Of a stretch of DNA of 48,322 nt, positions 23,699 to 29,812 are shown piece by piece. Under the pieces are notes generated by a model. The model was not told where the DNA came from. It was given only the letters and a program-made list of their open reading frames with translations, and did no database searches. The position numbers and the translations under genes were made by a program. The number at the start of each line of letters is the position of its first letter. Within the stretch, counting starts at the first letter, position 1. This stretch comes from a virus. The DNA is taken from positions 1 to 48,322 of IMG/VR virus record IMGVR_UViG_3300036760_000253, one strand, 5' to 3'.

Positions 23699-23901
23699 CA
23701 CGGCCGCCCGAGCTGGGCACCGCGTCCGGCCCAATGCCTACGGGCACGACGGCGGCGCTTCTCTGGAGTGTCGGTGCGAGCGCGCAGCTCATCCGAGCGG
23801 GCCTGGTCAATGAGCGCCAGCGCCTCGGCCTCTTCCAACGATCCCGCCTCGAAGGCCGGGCGAGCTGAGCGCAAGAGACGCGCCTGGTCGGATGCGTGCA
23901 A
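23695..23901 (-). CDS. First gene of the late operon, small basic protein (68 aa)
   Basis: The start is TTG 23901 with a GAGGTG site 9 nt upstream; no ATG or GTG is near. The product has an acidic helix (GSLEEAEALALIDQARSDEL) then a strongly basic end (PEKRRRRARRHWAGRGAQ), suggesting a nucleic-acid-binding peptide. Its TGA overlaps the next GTG. It is the most upstream gene of the leftward operon, facing the divergent control region. Confidence 0.6.
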   Translation of the reverse strand: MHASDQARLLRSARPAFEAGSLEEAEALALIDQARSDELRARTDTPEKRRRRARRHWAGRGAQLGRPW

Positions 23902-24496
23902 AAGATTTCACCTCGGATGTTGTAGCTCGTGTGTACATGTGGTATGCTCTCTTCGCAGCTTGCATCCGCCGCCCAACACGAGAGGCGCAACGGAGGCAAG
24001 CGGATCGGGCGATTGAGGCCCTGCACTCTCGACAGAGCATCGTCGAGCGGATGGACTCTCGAAGCCGGTCTAAGGCGACTCACCTCAGTCGCTCAGCTCC
24101 GTCGGGTAGAGCGCGAAAGCGACTCTGTGCGGACAGCACACGGCGGGTATTCACCCTTCTTCCTTCGTGAGGAGCGCCCGGTTCGCCGGGCGTCTCCACG
24201 AGCTGTCGGCGCGAGCGTAAGTGCCTGCGCCGGACACCGCGAGAATCTGTAGCTGCTGGCCTGCTGGAGGCTACGGCGCTTGAGCTGCCTAGCAGCAACA
24301 CAGCGTCGGCAAACCCGGCGAAGCCGCACTCACCTTCTCCAACCTCCGAGCACTCTGCACGGCCTGCTCAGCGGGCCACCGCCTAGTGGTCGATTCGGAC
24401 GTAACGGGCCCTGCGCCATACTCCGCGTGACCCCGTGCTAGAGCGTCGGCAGCTCATGGAGGCGCATCCTGCGTCCTCACGACACGAGAGGAAGAC
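23902..24496. other. Non-coding divergent control region
   Basis: About 600 bp with no ORF that resembles a protein. It holds the plus-strand promoter at 23920, a very stable hairpin at 24171-24197 (GGAGCGCCCGG, TTCG loop, CCGGGCG, bulged T, CTCC), and a weaker promoter-like pair TTCGGA/CATACT with 17-bp spacing near 24393-24421. Leftward (late) and rightward (early) operons start on either side. Late promoter not identified. An origin of replication here is possible but I see no iterons. Confidence 0.5.
23920..23948 (+). promoter_or_regulatory. Predicted early promoter, plus strand
   Basis: TTGTAG (23920-23925), a 17-bp spacer and TATGCT (23943-23948) fit a sigma70-type promoter, and TGG before the -10 gives an extended -10. 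It faces the early genes. The spacer carries TGTGTAC, also found near 28.03 and 28.96 kb. An imperfect hairpin (GCTTGC 23958-23963 with GCAAGC 23996-24001) lies at the start of the transcript. Not tested. Confidence 0.45.
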
Positions 24497-24511
24497 ATGA
24501 CCGAGGCGTAG
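24497..24511 (+). CDS. Four-codon leader ORF (MTEA) before the first RNA element
   Basis: ATG ACC GAG GCG TAG follows a purine-rich ribosome site (GAGAGGAAG). A hairpin with CGCA/TGCG arms (about 24459-24478) lies just upstream. The TAG is the first conserved triplet of element E1. In three other copies the same TAG ends a real gene, so this mini-ORF seems to provide a terminating ribosome at E1. Translation is inference. Confidence 0.4.
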   Translation: MTEA

Positions 24512-24578
24512 CAGGTAGGGCGGCGCGAGCCGCCCCTCCTAGTGCGCACCCGCGTACTGCGACGAAGGAGAAGAGAAA
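24508..24578 (+). promoter_or_regulatory. Structured leader element E1
   Basis: Lower stem TAGCAG/CTCCTA has one C-C mismatch and a 3-nt GTA bulge. Upper stem GGGCGGC/GCCGCCC is capped by a GCGA (GNRA) loop. Second hairpin AGTGCGC/GCGTACT has an ACCC loop. The ribosome site GAAGGAG follows, then ATG 24579. It opens the first early cistron. Confidence 0.75.
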
Positions 24579-25001
24579 ATGAGAATCCACACCGATACGC
24601 TCACGGCACGCGACCTGCACGCCAGCCTGCCCGAAGGCGTCTACCTCGACGTCACCGCGCACGGCTCGCGTTCGCGGGCTCGTGCATTCGAGGTGACGCT
24701 CTACCTCTACGAGAAGGACGATCTGCACCGCCGCTTCGGCAACTCCGGCGGCTACCGCGCGTCAACGGACGTGGCCGCCACGTGGGACGAGTGGGGCATC
24801 TGGCTCAAAGCTCTGTACGAGCTGGACAGCGATCTGTTCTGCAACTACTATCCCACGTACCTCGACTTCGTTTCGAGCACGAGGCGGCGCCGCGACTGCG
24901 TTCGGAGCTGCAACAAGCCCGAGTCGCTCACGTGCCGCACGCACACCGCGCCCTGGCTCGCCGAGGCGCGCACGCCGAGAGAAACGCTCGGCGTCGGATG
25001 A
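24579..25001 (+). CDS. Early protein of unknown function (140 aa)
   Basis: First full early gene, starting at ATG 24579 behind element E1. The N-terminal ~100 residues are ordered, with MRIHTDTLTARDLHASLPEG, TLYLYEKDDLHRRFGNSGGY and WDEWGIWLKALYELD. Proteins with this WDEWGIWLxAL(Y/F)E(L/I)D segment are common among actinophage early genes of unknown role. The C-terminus is Cys/Arg-rich (DCVRSCNKPESLTCRTH) and may be disordered or metal-binding. Stop TGA is 1 nt before element E2. Confidence 0.75.
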   Translation: MRIHTDTLTARDLHASLPEGVYLDVTAHGSRSRARAFEVTLYLYEKDDLHRRFGNSGGYRASTDVAATWDEWGIWLKALYELDSDLFCNYYPTYLDFVSSTRRRRDCVRSCNKPESLTCRTHTAPWLAEARTPRETLGVG

Positions 25002-25002
25002 C

Positions 25003-25076
25003 GTAGCAGGTAGGCCAGCGCGAGCTGGCCCTCCTGGTGCCGCATCCCGCTGCACCACAACGAAGGAGGAGAAGTC
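25003..25076 (+). promoter_or_regulatory. Structured leader element E2
   Basis: Lower stem TAGCAG/CTCCTG (C-C mismatch, terminal U-G), GTA bulge, upper stem GGCCAGC/GCTGGCC with GCGA loop. Second hairpin GGTGC/GCACC is extended by GC/GC. ACAACGAAGGAGG ribosome site, then ATG 25077. Here the conserved TAG is 2 nt after the upstream TGA, so it is not the stop of that gene. Confidence 0.75.
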
Positions 25077-25220
25077 ATGCTCCGGTATTACCTGATCGGC
25101 ACGAGCGCAGACACAGTGGAGGAGTTCATCGGAAGCGACCTGCTTGGCGCGTTCAGTCACGCCCGAGTGCGCCGCTTCGGCTCGGCCACGCTCACCTGTT
25201 TCGGCAGCCGTCCCGCATGA
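25077..25220 (+). CDS. Small early protein (47 aa)
   Basis: ATG 25077 follows a GAAGGAGG site in element E2. The product begins MLRYYLIGTSADTVEEFIG and continues with a short Arg/Phe-rich stretch; one strand-helix unit is likely. The stop TGA overlaps the start of a 29-residue membrane peptide (ATGA), so the two are translationally coupled. No family recognised. Confidence 0.7.
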   Translation: MLRYYLIGTSADTVEEFIGSDLLGAFSHARVRRFGSATLTCFGSRPA

Positions 25221-25306
25221 ACGGCGTACTCGTCATCGGCGGCCTGGTGCTCTTCCTGTCCATCTGGACGGGCCTCATGGTCTTCATCGCGGATCACGCG
25301 AAGTAG
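25217..25306 (+). CDS. Single-span membrane micropeptide (29 aa)
   Basis: ATG 25217 overlaps the previous TGA. Almost all of it is one transmembrane helix (VLVIGGLVLFLSIWTGLMVF) with a short ADHAK tail. Its TAG is the conserved first triplet of element E3. Early phage micropeptides of this type often modify host membranes; that role is inference. Confidence 0.65.
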   Translation: MNGVLVIGGLVLFLSIWTGLMVFIADHAK

Positions 25307-25375
25307 CAGGTAGGGCCGCGCAAGCGGCTCCTCCTGGTGCTGCAATCAAGCCGCACCACAACGAAGGAGGATGAA
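25303..25375 (+). promoter_or_regulatory. Structured leader element E3
   Basis: Lower stem TAGCAG/CTCCTG, GTA bulge, upper stem GGGCCGC/GCGGCTC (one G-U pair) with GCAA loop. Second hairpin GGTGC/GCACC with inner GC/GC and AATCAA loop. The TAG ends the 29-aa gene. Ribosome site GAAGGAGG, then ATG 25376. Confidence 0.75.
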
Positions 25376-26401
25376 ATGCCTGCACTATTCGATCAGGGAT
25401 TCTTCGTGCGTGTGCCTGCTTGGCACGGCGAGGGCATCGTGCTCGCGGACTACCCCGGACGTGACGAGGCAATGCACCTCGCCGGTCACGATTGGGATGT
25501 CATCGAGCTGCCCTTCCGCGCGGAGATCGCGAACGAGGTGCTCGTCGGAGCTGGCCGCGCACCTGCGGCCGACGCAACCGGCGTGCTGCACAAGGTCGAG
25601 GGCTGGACGGTTCACGTCCGGTCGGACAACCTGCACATCCTCAACGTGGCGCGCGACTCGTTCGAGCGCATCCCGAACGGCACGGCGTACGACGTGGCCG
25701 AGCTGCTGCTCGACCAGGGCTTCAAGTACGAGGCCGGGATCACGCTGGACGGCGGGAAGCAGTGCGCACTGACGCTGCTGCTCGACGAGCCCATCACGAT
25801 CACGGGCGACGACTCGACGACCCTGCCGTACGTCGGACTGAGCTGGGCGCACGACGGCACCGCCGCCCTCAAGCTGCGGAGCACGAGCGTCCGGCAAGTC
25901 TGCGCGAACACCGTGGCGGCGTCGGAGGCCGAGGGCAAGAAACTCGGCACCGACTTCACGTTCCGCCACACGAAGAACGTACAGGAGAAGATCCAGGACG
26001 CCAAGAAGGCCATCCAGGGCGTGCGCGAGCAGTCGAACGTGTACGTGGCCGCGATGGAGGAGCTGGCCGCGATTCCGGTCTCACCGGATCAGCGGGACAT
26101 CTTCGTCAGCACGATCATCGGCGACCGGGACGGCGTTCTCTCGCAGAACGCTGCAACGACCGACCGCGTGAAGAACAACATCGAGGGCGAGCGTGCGAAG
26201 ATCAACGCGCTCTTCTTCGGGCCCACGATCCCGGAGGCTCACAAGCTCACGGGCTACGGGCTGCACCTCGCAGGAGTCGAGTACTTCGACCACCTGCGCG
26301 CGTACCGCTCGAAGGACTCGTACGTGCGGCGCACGCTGCTCGCCGACAACCCGGCGAAGGCGTCGCTCACGCGCACGATTCACGAGCTGGTCGCTGCGTA
26401 G
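25376..26401 (+). CDS. DUF932 phage/plasmid-like protein (341 aa)
   Basis: PAWHGEG near residue 15, then DEAMHLAGHDWDVIELP, are typical of the DUF932 (phage/plasmid TIGR03299) family. The core repeats strand-rich segments (LPYVGLSWAHDGTAALKLRS) and ends in a helical region (NVQEKIQDAKKAIQGVREQS). Start ATG 25376 is set by the GAAGGAGG site in element E3; an ATG in another frame at 25371 is not used. These proteins are widespread on phages and plasmids, and DNA-metabolism roles are suspected but unproven. The TAG stop belongs to E4. Confidence 0.88.
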   Translation: MPALFDQGFFVRVPAWHGEGIVLADYPGRDEAMHLAGHDWDVIELPFRAEIANEVLVGAGRAPAADATGVLHKVEGWTVHVRSDNLHILNVARDSFERIPNGTAYDVAELLLDQGFKYEAGITLDGGKQCALTLLLDEPITITGDDSTTLPYVGLSWAHDGTAALKLRSTSVRQVCANTVAASEAEGKKLGTDFTFRHTKNVQEKIQDAKKAIQGVREQSNVYVAAMEELAAIPVSPDQRDIFVSTIIGDRDGVLSQNAATTDRVKNNIEGERAKINALFFGPTIPEAHKLTGYGLHLAGVEYFDHLRAYRSKDSYVRRTLLADNPAKASLTRTIHELVAA

Positions 26402-26466
26402 CAGCTAGGGGCCCTCGGGCCCCCTGCTAGTGCGCAGTACCGCGTACTACAACGGAGGAGGAGAGA
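26398..26466 (+). promoter_or_regulatory. Structured leader element E4
   Basis: This copy has a perfect lower stem TAGCAG/CTGCTA, a CTA bulge and upper stem GGGGCC/GGCCCC with a CTCG loop in place of GNRA. Second hairpin AGTGCGC/GCGTACT. The G-for-C change in the 3' arm repairs the mismatch seen in the other copies. TAG ends the DUF932 gene; ATG 26467 follows GGAGGAGG. Confidence 0.75.
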
Positions 26467-26880
26467 ATGATTTACGGGACACATCCACAGGCTGCGAGCG
26501 GCACCGCGTTCGCCGACCTGGAGCTGCACGTGAAGGACTGCGTGCGCACGCTCCAGGAGAGCGAGGTGCGCTTCGACTGCATCATCGTGACCGGCGTGTC
26601 CGGTCTCGTGGTCGGCGCTCCGCTTGCACTGCGCCTACGCCTGCCGCTGCTCGTGCTGCGCAAGCAGAACGAGGCATCGCACGGGTACGACGGAGAGCTG
26701 CTCGGCAGTCGCATCCTCGACGCGACGAGCCGCGTGCTCTTCGTAGACGACTTCATCAGCGAGGGCGAGACGTATCGCCTCTGCCTCGAAGCGGTCGAGA
26801 AAACCGGGGCAGCAATCGTCGCGAGCTGCGAGTACGCGCGCTTCGTCCGCGAGGGCGTTGTGCGGGTGATCGAGCGATGA
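26467..26880 (+). CDS. Phosphoribosyltransferase-like protein (137 aa)
   Basis: VLFVDDFISEGET (90-102) is the PRPP-binding signature of type I phosphoribosyltransferases (two acidic residues, then a G/S-rich loop). CIIVTGVSGLVVGAPLALRL (38-57) provides the pyrophosphate-loop region. At 137 residues it is a minimal, hoodless version. It may salvage or modify a base, or bind PRPP as a regulator; no partner gene fixes the substrate. The stop overlaps the next ATG. Confidence 0.8.
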   Translation: MIYGTHPQAASGTAFADLELHVKDCVRTLQESEVRFDCIIVTGVSGLVVGAPLALRLRLPLLVLRKQNEASHGYDGELLGSRILDATSRVLFVDDFISEGETYRLCLEAVEKTGAAIVASCEYARFVREGVVRVIER

Positions 26881-27161
26881 TCCGCACGGACGGACGGCCC
26901 ACGATCTCGTCCTACGGGACGCCGATCACCCCTGTACCATCGGGGGCCGTGGCCCTCGTCGAAGACAGCCTCGCGCTCAAGGAGCGCCCTCTGCTCGAAC
27001 GTGAAGCAGCGGGGCTCGTGATCGAGGTTGTGCTCATCGGCGGCGGGCCCGTCGTGCGCATCACGGAGGCGAAAGGCACGGCGGACGAGCGCGAGCTTGT
27101 CGGCATCGTGCCGCCGGACAAAGTGCTCGACGCCTTCGAGCATCCCTACCTGTACGTGTAG
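26877..27161 (+). CDS. Small early protein (94 aa)
   Basis: ATG 26877 overlaps the TGA of the phosphoribosyltransferase gene (ATGA), so the two are co-translated. Residues ~45-60 (GLVIEVVLIGGGPVVRI) form a beta hairpin, and the C-terminus (PDKVLDAFEHPYLYV) a helix. No family recognised. Its TAG is the first triplet of element E5. Confidence 0.7.
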   Translation: MIRTDGRPTISSYGTPITPVPSGAVALVEDSLALKERPLLEREAAGLVIEVVLIGGGPVVRITEAKGTADERELVGIVPPDKVLDAFEHPYLYV

Positions 27162-27231
27162 CGGGTAGCGCAGCGCGAGCTGCGCCTCCCGGTGCGCATA
27201 CGCGCATCACACTCGACAAGGAGGAAGGGAC
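27158..27231 (+). promoter_or_regulatory. Structured leader element E5
   Basis: The lower stem TAGCGG/CTCCCG is the weakest of the five. GTA bulge, then upper stem GCGCAGC/GCTGCGC with GCGA loop. Second hairpin GGTGCGC/GCGCATC with ATAC loop. Ribosome site AAGGAGG, then ATG 27232. TAG ends the 94-aa gene. Confidence 0.72.
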
Positions 27232-27576
27232 ATGCAGGCATCGAAAATCAAGGTGGGCGATTGGGAAGACACCGAGCGACGGCGCAACGCACAGGCCGCA
27301 GCGCGGAGCACGAACGACCGGCGCATTCTCGGCGAGGCCGAGGCGTTCGAGTGGTCGGAGATCATCGCGACCACCTCGCTGCTCAAGGCCGCCGGACTCA
27401 AGAACGTGGCCGAGGGCCCTGGTGGTCTGAGCTGGGACGGCGGAAGCCTCTCGTTCAAGAGAGAGCGCACCTCCGACAACCACGTGCTCATCACGGGATG
27501 GTCGAAGGCGGCGCAGATCGAACGCGAGCACCTGTTCGAGCTGCTCAACGCAGTGGCCGACAGTCGTGTCGCATGA
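27232..27576 (+). CDS. Early protein of unknown function (114 aa)
   Basis: ATG 27232 behind element E5. A basic, helical N-terminus (DTERRRNAQAAARSTNDRRI) precedes a strand-rich part (GGLSWDGGSLSFKRERTSDN) and a C-terminal helix (AAQIEREHLFELLNAV). The stop is ATGA-coupled to a zinc-finger gene. No known domain. Confidence 0.7.
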   Translation: MQASKIKVGDWEDTERRRNAQAAARSTNDRRILGEAEAFEWSEIIATTSLLKAAGLKNVAEGPGGLSWDGGSLSFKRERTSDNHVLITGWSKAAQIEREHLFELLNAVADSRVA

Positions 27577-27845
27577 GCACCTACGACACACCGTGGGTCG
27601 AGGCGTTCGACTTCCTCTCGACGGAAGAGATCACGGTCGAGAAGACACAGGCAGTGTTCGGCGACGGACGCTGCTGGTGCCGTCTCTGTGAGGCGACACT
27701 GACGCACGGCGAACGCGCACGACATGCTCGTGAGCACAAGCGCGAAATGCGCGTGTACCGCGAGCGTCGGCGCAAGGCCGCAGTCAAGGCGGCCACGCAG
27801 AACCTCGTCAAGGCGAGGCGCTCACGCGCTACGGTGACGGCATGA
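27573..27845 (+). CDS. C2H2-like zinc-finger protein (90 aa)
   Basis: CWCRLCEATLTHGERARHAREH (split here as CWCRLC ... HARH...EH) gives a CxxC pair ~34-37 and two histidines ~12 residues on, as in C2H2 fingers. A long Arg/Lys-rich helix follows (EMRVYRERRRKAAVKAATQN). Likely DNA or RNA binding. ATG 27573 overlaps the previous stop, and its own TGA overlaps the start of a 51-aa gene. Confidence 0.7.
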   Translation: MSTYDTPWVEAFDFLSTEEITVEKTQAVFGDGRCWCRLCEATLTHGERARHAREHKREMRVYRERRRKAAVKAATQNLVKARRSRATVTA

Positions 27846-27997
27846 AAACCGAACGCAACACACCGACGCAAGACAAGAAGAAGGACGAGCCGTATCAGCT
27901 TCCCCGGCACTCCATGCCGCACGGTCGCTTCATCCCGCTCGGCGAGGGTTGCTACAGGGCCGCCGTGTTGAGCAACGGCGAGGGCGGGCGACAGTAG
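27842..27997 (+). CDS. Small early protein (51 aa)
   Basis: ATG 27842 overlaps the previous TGA (ATGA). The first 20 residues are highly charged (TERNTPTQDKKKDEPY), followed by HGRFIPLGEGCYRAAVLS, a short beta-hairpin-like segment. It is the last gene of the E5 cistron, before the convergent 28125 gene. Function unknown. Confidence 0.6.
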   Translation: MKTERNTPTQDKKKDEPYQLPRHSMPHGRFIPLGEGCYRAAVLSNGEGGRQ

Positions 27998-28053
27998 CTC
28001 GTCGGAAGGGTGGATGCCCGCCGCACTCGTGTGTACTCTGGCGCGTCCTAGCT

Positions 28054-28079
28054 GGCTGCCGCAGCGCGAGAGGGCAGCC
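28054..28079 (+). terminator. Candidate terminator after the first early cluster
   Basis: GGCTGCC (28054-28060) pairs with GGCAGCC (28073-28079) across a 12-nt loop, in the gap between the rightward early genes and a convergent gene. There is no U-tract. A TGTGTAC motif with a possible -10 (TACTCT, 28034-28039) lies just upstream, so it may instead start a short or antisense transcript. Confidence 0.35.
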
Positions 28080-28107
28080 CGGAGCCACGCCCTGATCGTA
28101 GCATTCT

Positions 28108-28124
28108 GCGCACTACTTGTGCGC
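28108..28124 (-). terminator. Hairpin at the end of the minus-strand gene
   Basis: GCGCAC/GTGCGC with a 5-nt loop abuts the stop codon of the 28125-28748 gene, a common place for a terminator hairpin. No run of U follows. Confidence 0.4.
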
Positions 28125-28748
28125 TCAAGTAACGGGGCCTCGGAGCTTCCCCGGCACGAGCTGGGCGAGCAGGTCGAGCGCCCGGTCATCACGGGCCAGA
28201 GCAAGCCGATACAGGCCCGAAGAGACGATCTGGAGACGACCGAGCGCCTGGGCCACCTTCCGGCCATCCCGCCCCAGGCCGCGCTCCAGGCGGTCGAGGA
28301 GACGGACGGCGGCCAGCTCACCCTCGTGGACTTCCTGCCCCTCTCGGATTCGCGCGTTTCGTTCGAGCACCTCGATGGCCGAGCTGAGCTGTTCCAGGTC
28401 GCGGGCTCGTAGTGCGGCCTCGGACTGGTCGCGCGTCACGGCGTACCCGGCGCGCGGCGGCGTGAGCAGGTAGGGGTCGAACGCCATCCCGTCCTCGCGC
28501 TCCTTCGACGTTGCCGGTCGCAGGCCGGTGTTGTCGCAAGCGAGGCAGAGACGGCCACGATGCCACTCGGTGCGGTGTTCGCACGGTCGCAGTCTCGGGT
28601 CAGGATCCGCCCCCGCCTCGCTCGCGGTTTCGCTCCTACGACTCAGTAGCTCCAGCTCCAGCTCGCGCGCGGTCTCTTCGAGTACGTCGATCCACTCGGC
28701 GACCTTCGTGCGTCGTTTCGACGCTGCCAGCTCAGGGTCGTGGGGCAC
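28125..28748 (-). CDS. Candidate regulator, minus strand within the early region (207 aa)
   Basis: Only minus-strand gene in the early block. The start is GTG 28748: TACAAT lies exactly 6 nt upstream, the layout of a leaderless mRNA, and there is no clear ribosome site. The protein starts VPHDPELAASKRRTKVAEWI. It has a CEHRTEWH...CLAC zinc site near 63-80 and a long charged helical C-terminal half (LEQLSSAIEVLERNARIREG). No HTH recognised. The 300-bp region in front has inverted and direct repeats (28777-28848), consistent with autoregulation. Regulator is an inference. Confidence 0.6.
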   Translation of the reverse strand: MPHDPELAASKRRTKVAEWIDVLEETARELELELLSRRSETASEAGADPDPRLRPCEHRTEWHRGRLCLACDNTGLRPATSKEREDGMAFDPYLLTPPRAGYAVTRDQSEAALRARDLEQLSSAIEVLERNARIREGQEVHEGELAAVRLLDRLERGLGRDGRKVAQALGRLQIVSSGLYRLALARDDRALDLLAQLVPGKLRGPVT

Positions 28749-28754
28749 GCTCGC

Positions 28755-28760
28755 ATTGTA
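28755..28760 (-). promoter_or_regulatory. -10 box for a leaderless transcript
   Basis: TACAAT (minus strand) is followed by six bases and then GTG 28748, so +1 would fall on the start codon. No good -35. Leaderless mRNAs of this layout are frequent in actinobacteria. Confidence 0.5.
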
Positions 28761-28776
28761 CGTTTCTGCGCACTGC

Positions 28777-28848
28777 ACGTACGTCACGACACTCGTAGAG
28801 ACGCAGGTCGAGTGTCGCGTAACTACAAGACCCCTAAGACGTACGTCA
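28777..28848. promoter_or_regulatory. Operator-like repeat array
   Basis: A 9-bp perfect inverted repeat, CGACACTCG (28787-28795) and CGAGTGTCG (28809-28817), is flanked by two copies of ACGTACGTCA (28777-28786 and 28839-28848). It lies upstream of the leaderless gene and upstream of the rightward promoter. Likely binding sites for a dimeric regulator. Confidence 0.5.
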
Positions 28849-28965
28849 GCTCCTCGCGTCGTCGCTCGTCGCTGAGCGTAAACGTCGCTTCGGACGAGTC
28901 TGTGCGAGTGCGCAGAAGTACTTGCGCGCTCAAGCGTATCTCTGTGACCCCTGTGAAGCGTTGTG

Positions 28966-28971
28966 TACACT
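28966..28971 (+). promoter_or_regulatory. Promoter -10 for the replication/recombination operon
   Basis: TACACT sits within TGTGTACACTGGC, nearly identical to TGTGTACTCTGGC near 28.03 kb. A GTGACC 16 bp upstream may be the -35. The strong leader hairpin at 28983-29024 follows directly. Confidence 0.45.
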
Positions 28972-28982
28972 GGCAGCCGACC

Positions 28983-29024
28983 GCGAGGGGTGCGGGCTCG
29001 TTGGTCGAAGCTCGCATCCCTCGC
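28983..29024 (+). promoter_or_regulatory. 16-bp 5' leader hairpin before the SSB-like gene
   Basis: GCGAGGGGTGCGGGCT pairs with AGCTCGCATCCCTCGC as RNA with only two G-U wobbles and a 10-nt loop. It would start a few nt after the predicted transcription start. The ribosome site (GGGAGG) is 12 nt after the hairpin. It probably protects the mRNA 5' end or pauses polymerase. Confidence 0.6.
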
Positions 29025-29050
29025 ACTATGGAATCGGGAGGTTCCCCAAC

Positions 29051-29800
29051 ATGGATTCAGTCGTGCAGATTCTCCAGGTCACGGTGCGCAACACGCGCTC
29101 CGGGCGTGCGGTCTACGACGTGGCGTGCGGTGATGGTGTCACCCGCCAGGTGTGGGACGCAGCGATGGCGAACGCGCTCAACGCGCTCGCAGGCCAGAAC
29201 GTGCCGATCCGCGAGAAGGTCGAGCAGAAGGGCCAGTACACAAACCGGACGATCCTCGCATTCGCGCAGCCCGGTCAGCAGCTTCCGCCCGACACGAACG
29301 CGCAGCTCGCGCCCGTCGGCGGCATGGCACAGCCCCTCACGGGCGGCCCCGTGCAGGCGATCCAGCCGAGCCCCCAGCAGAATCGCGGAAACGGCAGCAA
29401 GTGGACGCCGGAGACCACGACACGCATCTCGAAGCTCGCGTGCATCGAGTACGGCGCGTCGCTCGTGGGCGGCCTGCTCGCAGGCGCGGGCCCCGAGGCG
29501 TTCGACGAGGCCGTCGAGCTGGTGCTCAAGGCAAGCAAGTCGTTCTACAACGCCGCGCGCTCGCACGAGAAGCCCGAGGCGGCAGTCGGGGCACTCGACC
29601 CGCAGGCGGCAGCACTGGCAGCCGCGCAGGCGCTCATCGACCAGGCGGCGCAGTCCGGGCAGCTCACGACGCCCGCAGCAGTCGCACAGGTCGTGCCGGG
29701 CGTGCAGGTCGGCGCTCCGGTGGAGCAGCCCGCGGCCGAGGTGGCCGCACAGCAGGACGCGGCAGCCGAGGGCGTGGGCGACATCATCGAGTGGGACTGA
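29051..29800 (+). CDS. Single-stranded DNA-binding-like protein (249 aa)
   Basis: ATG 29051, with GGGAGG 9 nt upstream. The N-terminal ~75 residues read VQILQVTVRNTRSGRAVYDV ... VPIREKVEQKGQYTNRTILAF, a small beta-barrel layout like OB-fold SSBs. The middle is Gln/Pro-rich and the protein ends in an acidic-aromatic tip GDIIEWD, the kind of tail by which SSBs recruit partners. A helical region at ~125-175 is unusual for an SSB. It leads an operon with a ParB-like protein and a RecB-like nuclease, consistent with recombination. Assignment by eye. Confidence 0.6.
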   Translation: MDSVVQILQVTVRNTRSGRAVYDVACGDGVTRQVWDAAMANALNALAGQNVPIREKVEQKGQYTNRTILAFAQPGQQLPPDTNAQLAPVGGMAQPLTGGPVQAIQPSPQQNRGNGSKWTPETTTRISKLACIEYGASLVGGLLAGAGPEAFDEAVELVLKASKSFYNAARSHEKPEAAVGALDPQAAALAAAQALIDQAAQSGQLTTPAAVAQVVPGVQVGAPVEQPAAEVAAQQDAAAEGVGDIIEWD

Positions 29801-29812
29801 GGTGAAACACAG

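Noticed and set aside
24171-24197. Possible tRNA T-arm because of GGTTCGCC
   Set aside because: It is a simple TTCG-loop hairpin; no acceptor, D or anticodon arm flanks it.
27828-27844. Leaderless promoter TACGGT before the 51-aa gene
   Set aside because: The start is already explained by ATGA coupling to the previous gene and there is no -35.
28054-28079. Sixth copy of the two-hairpin leader element (contains GCGCGAG)
   Set aside because: It lacks the TAGCAG/CTCCT lower stem, the GTA bulge, the second hairpin and a start codon.
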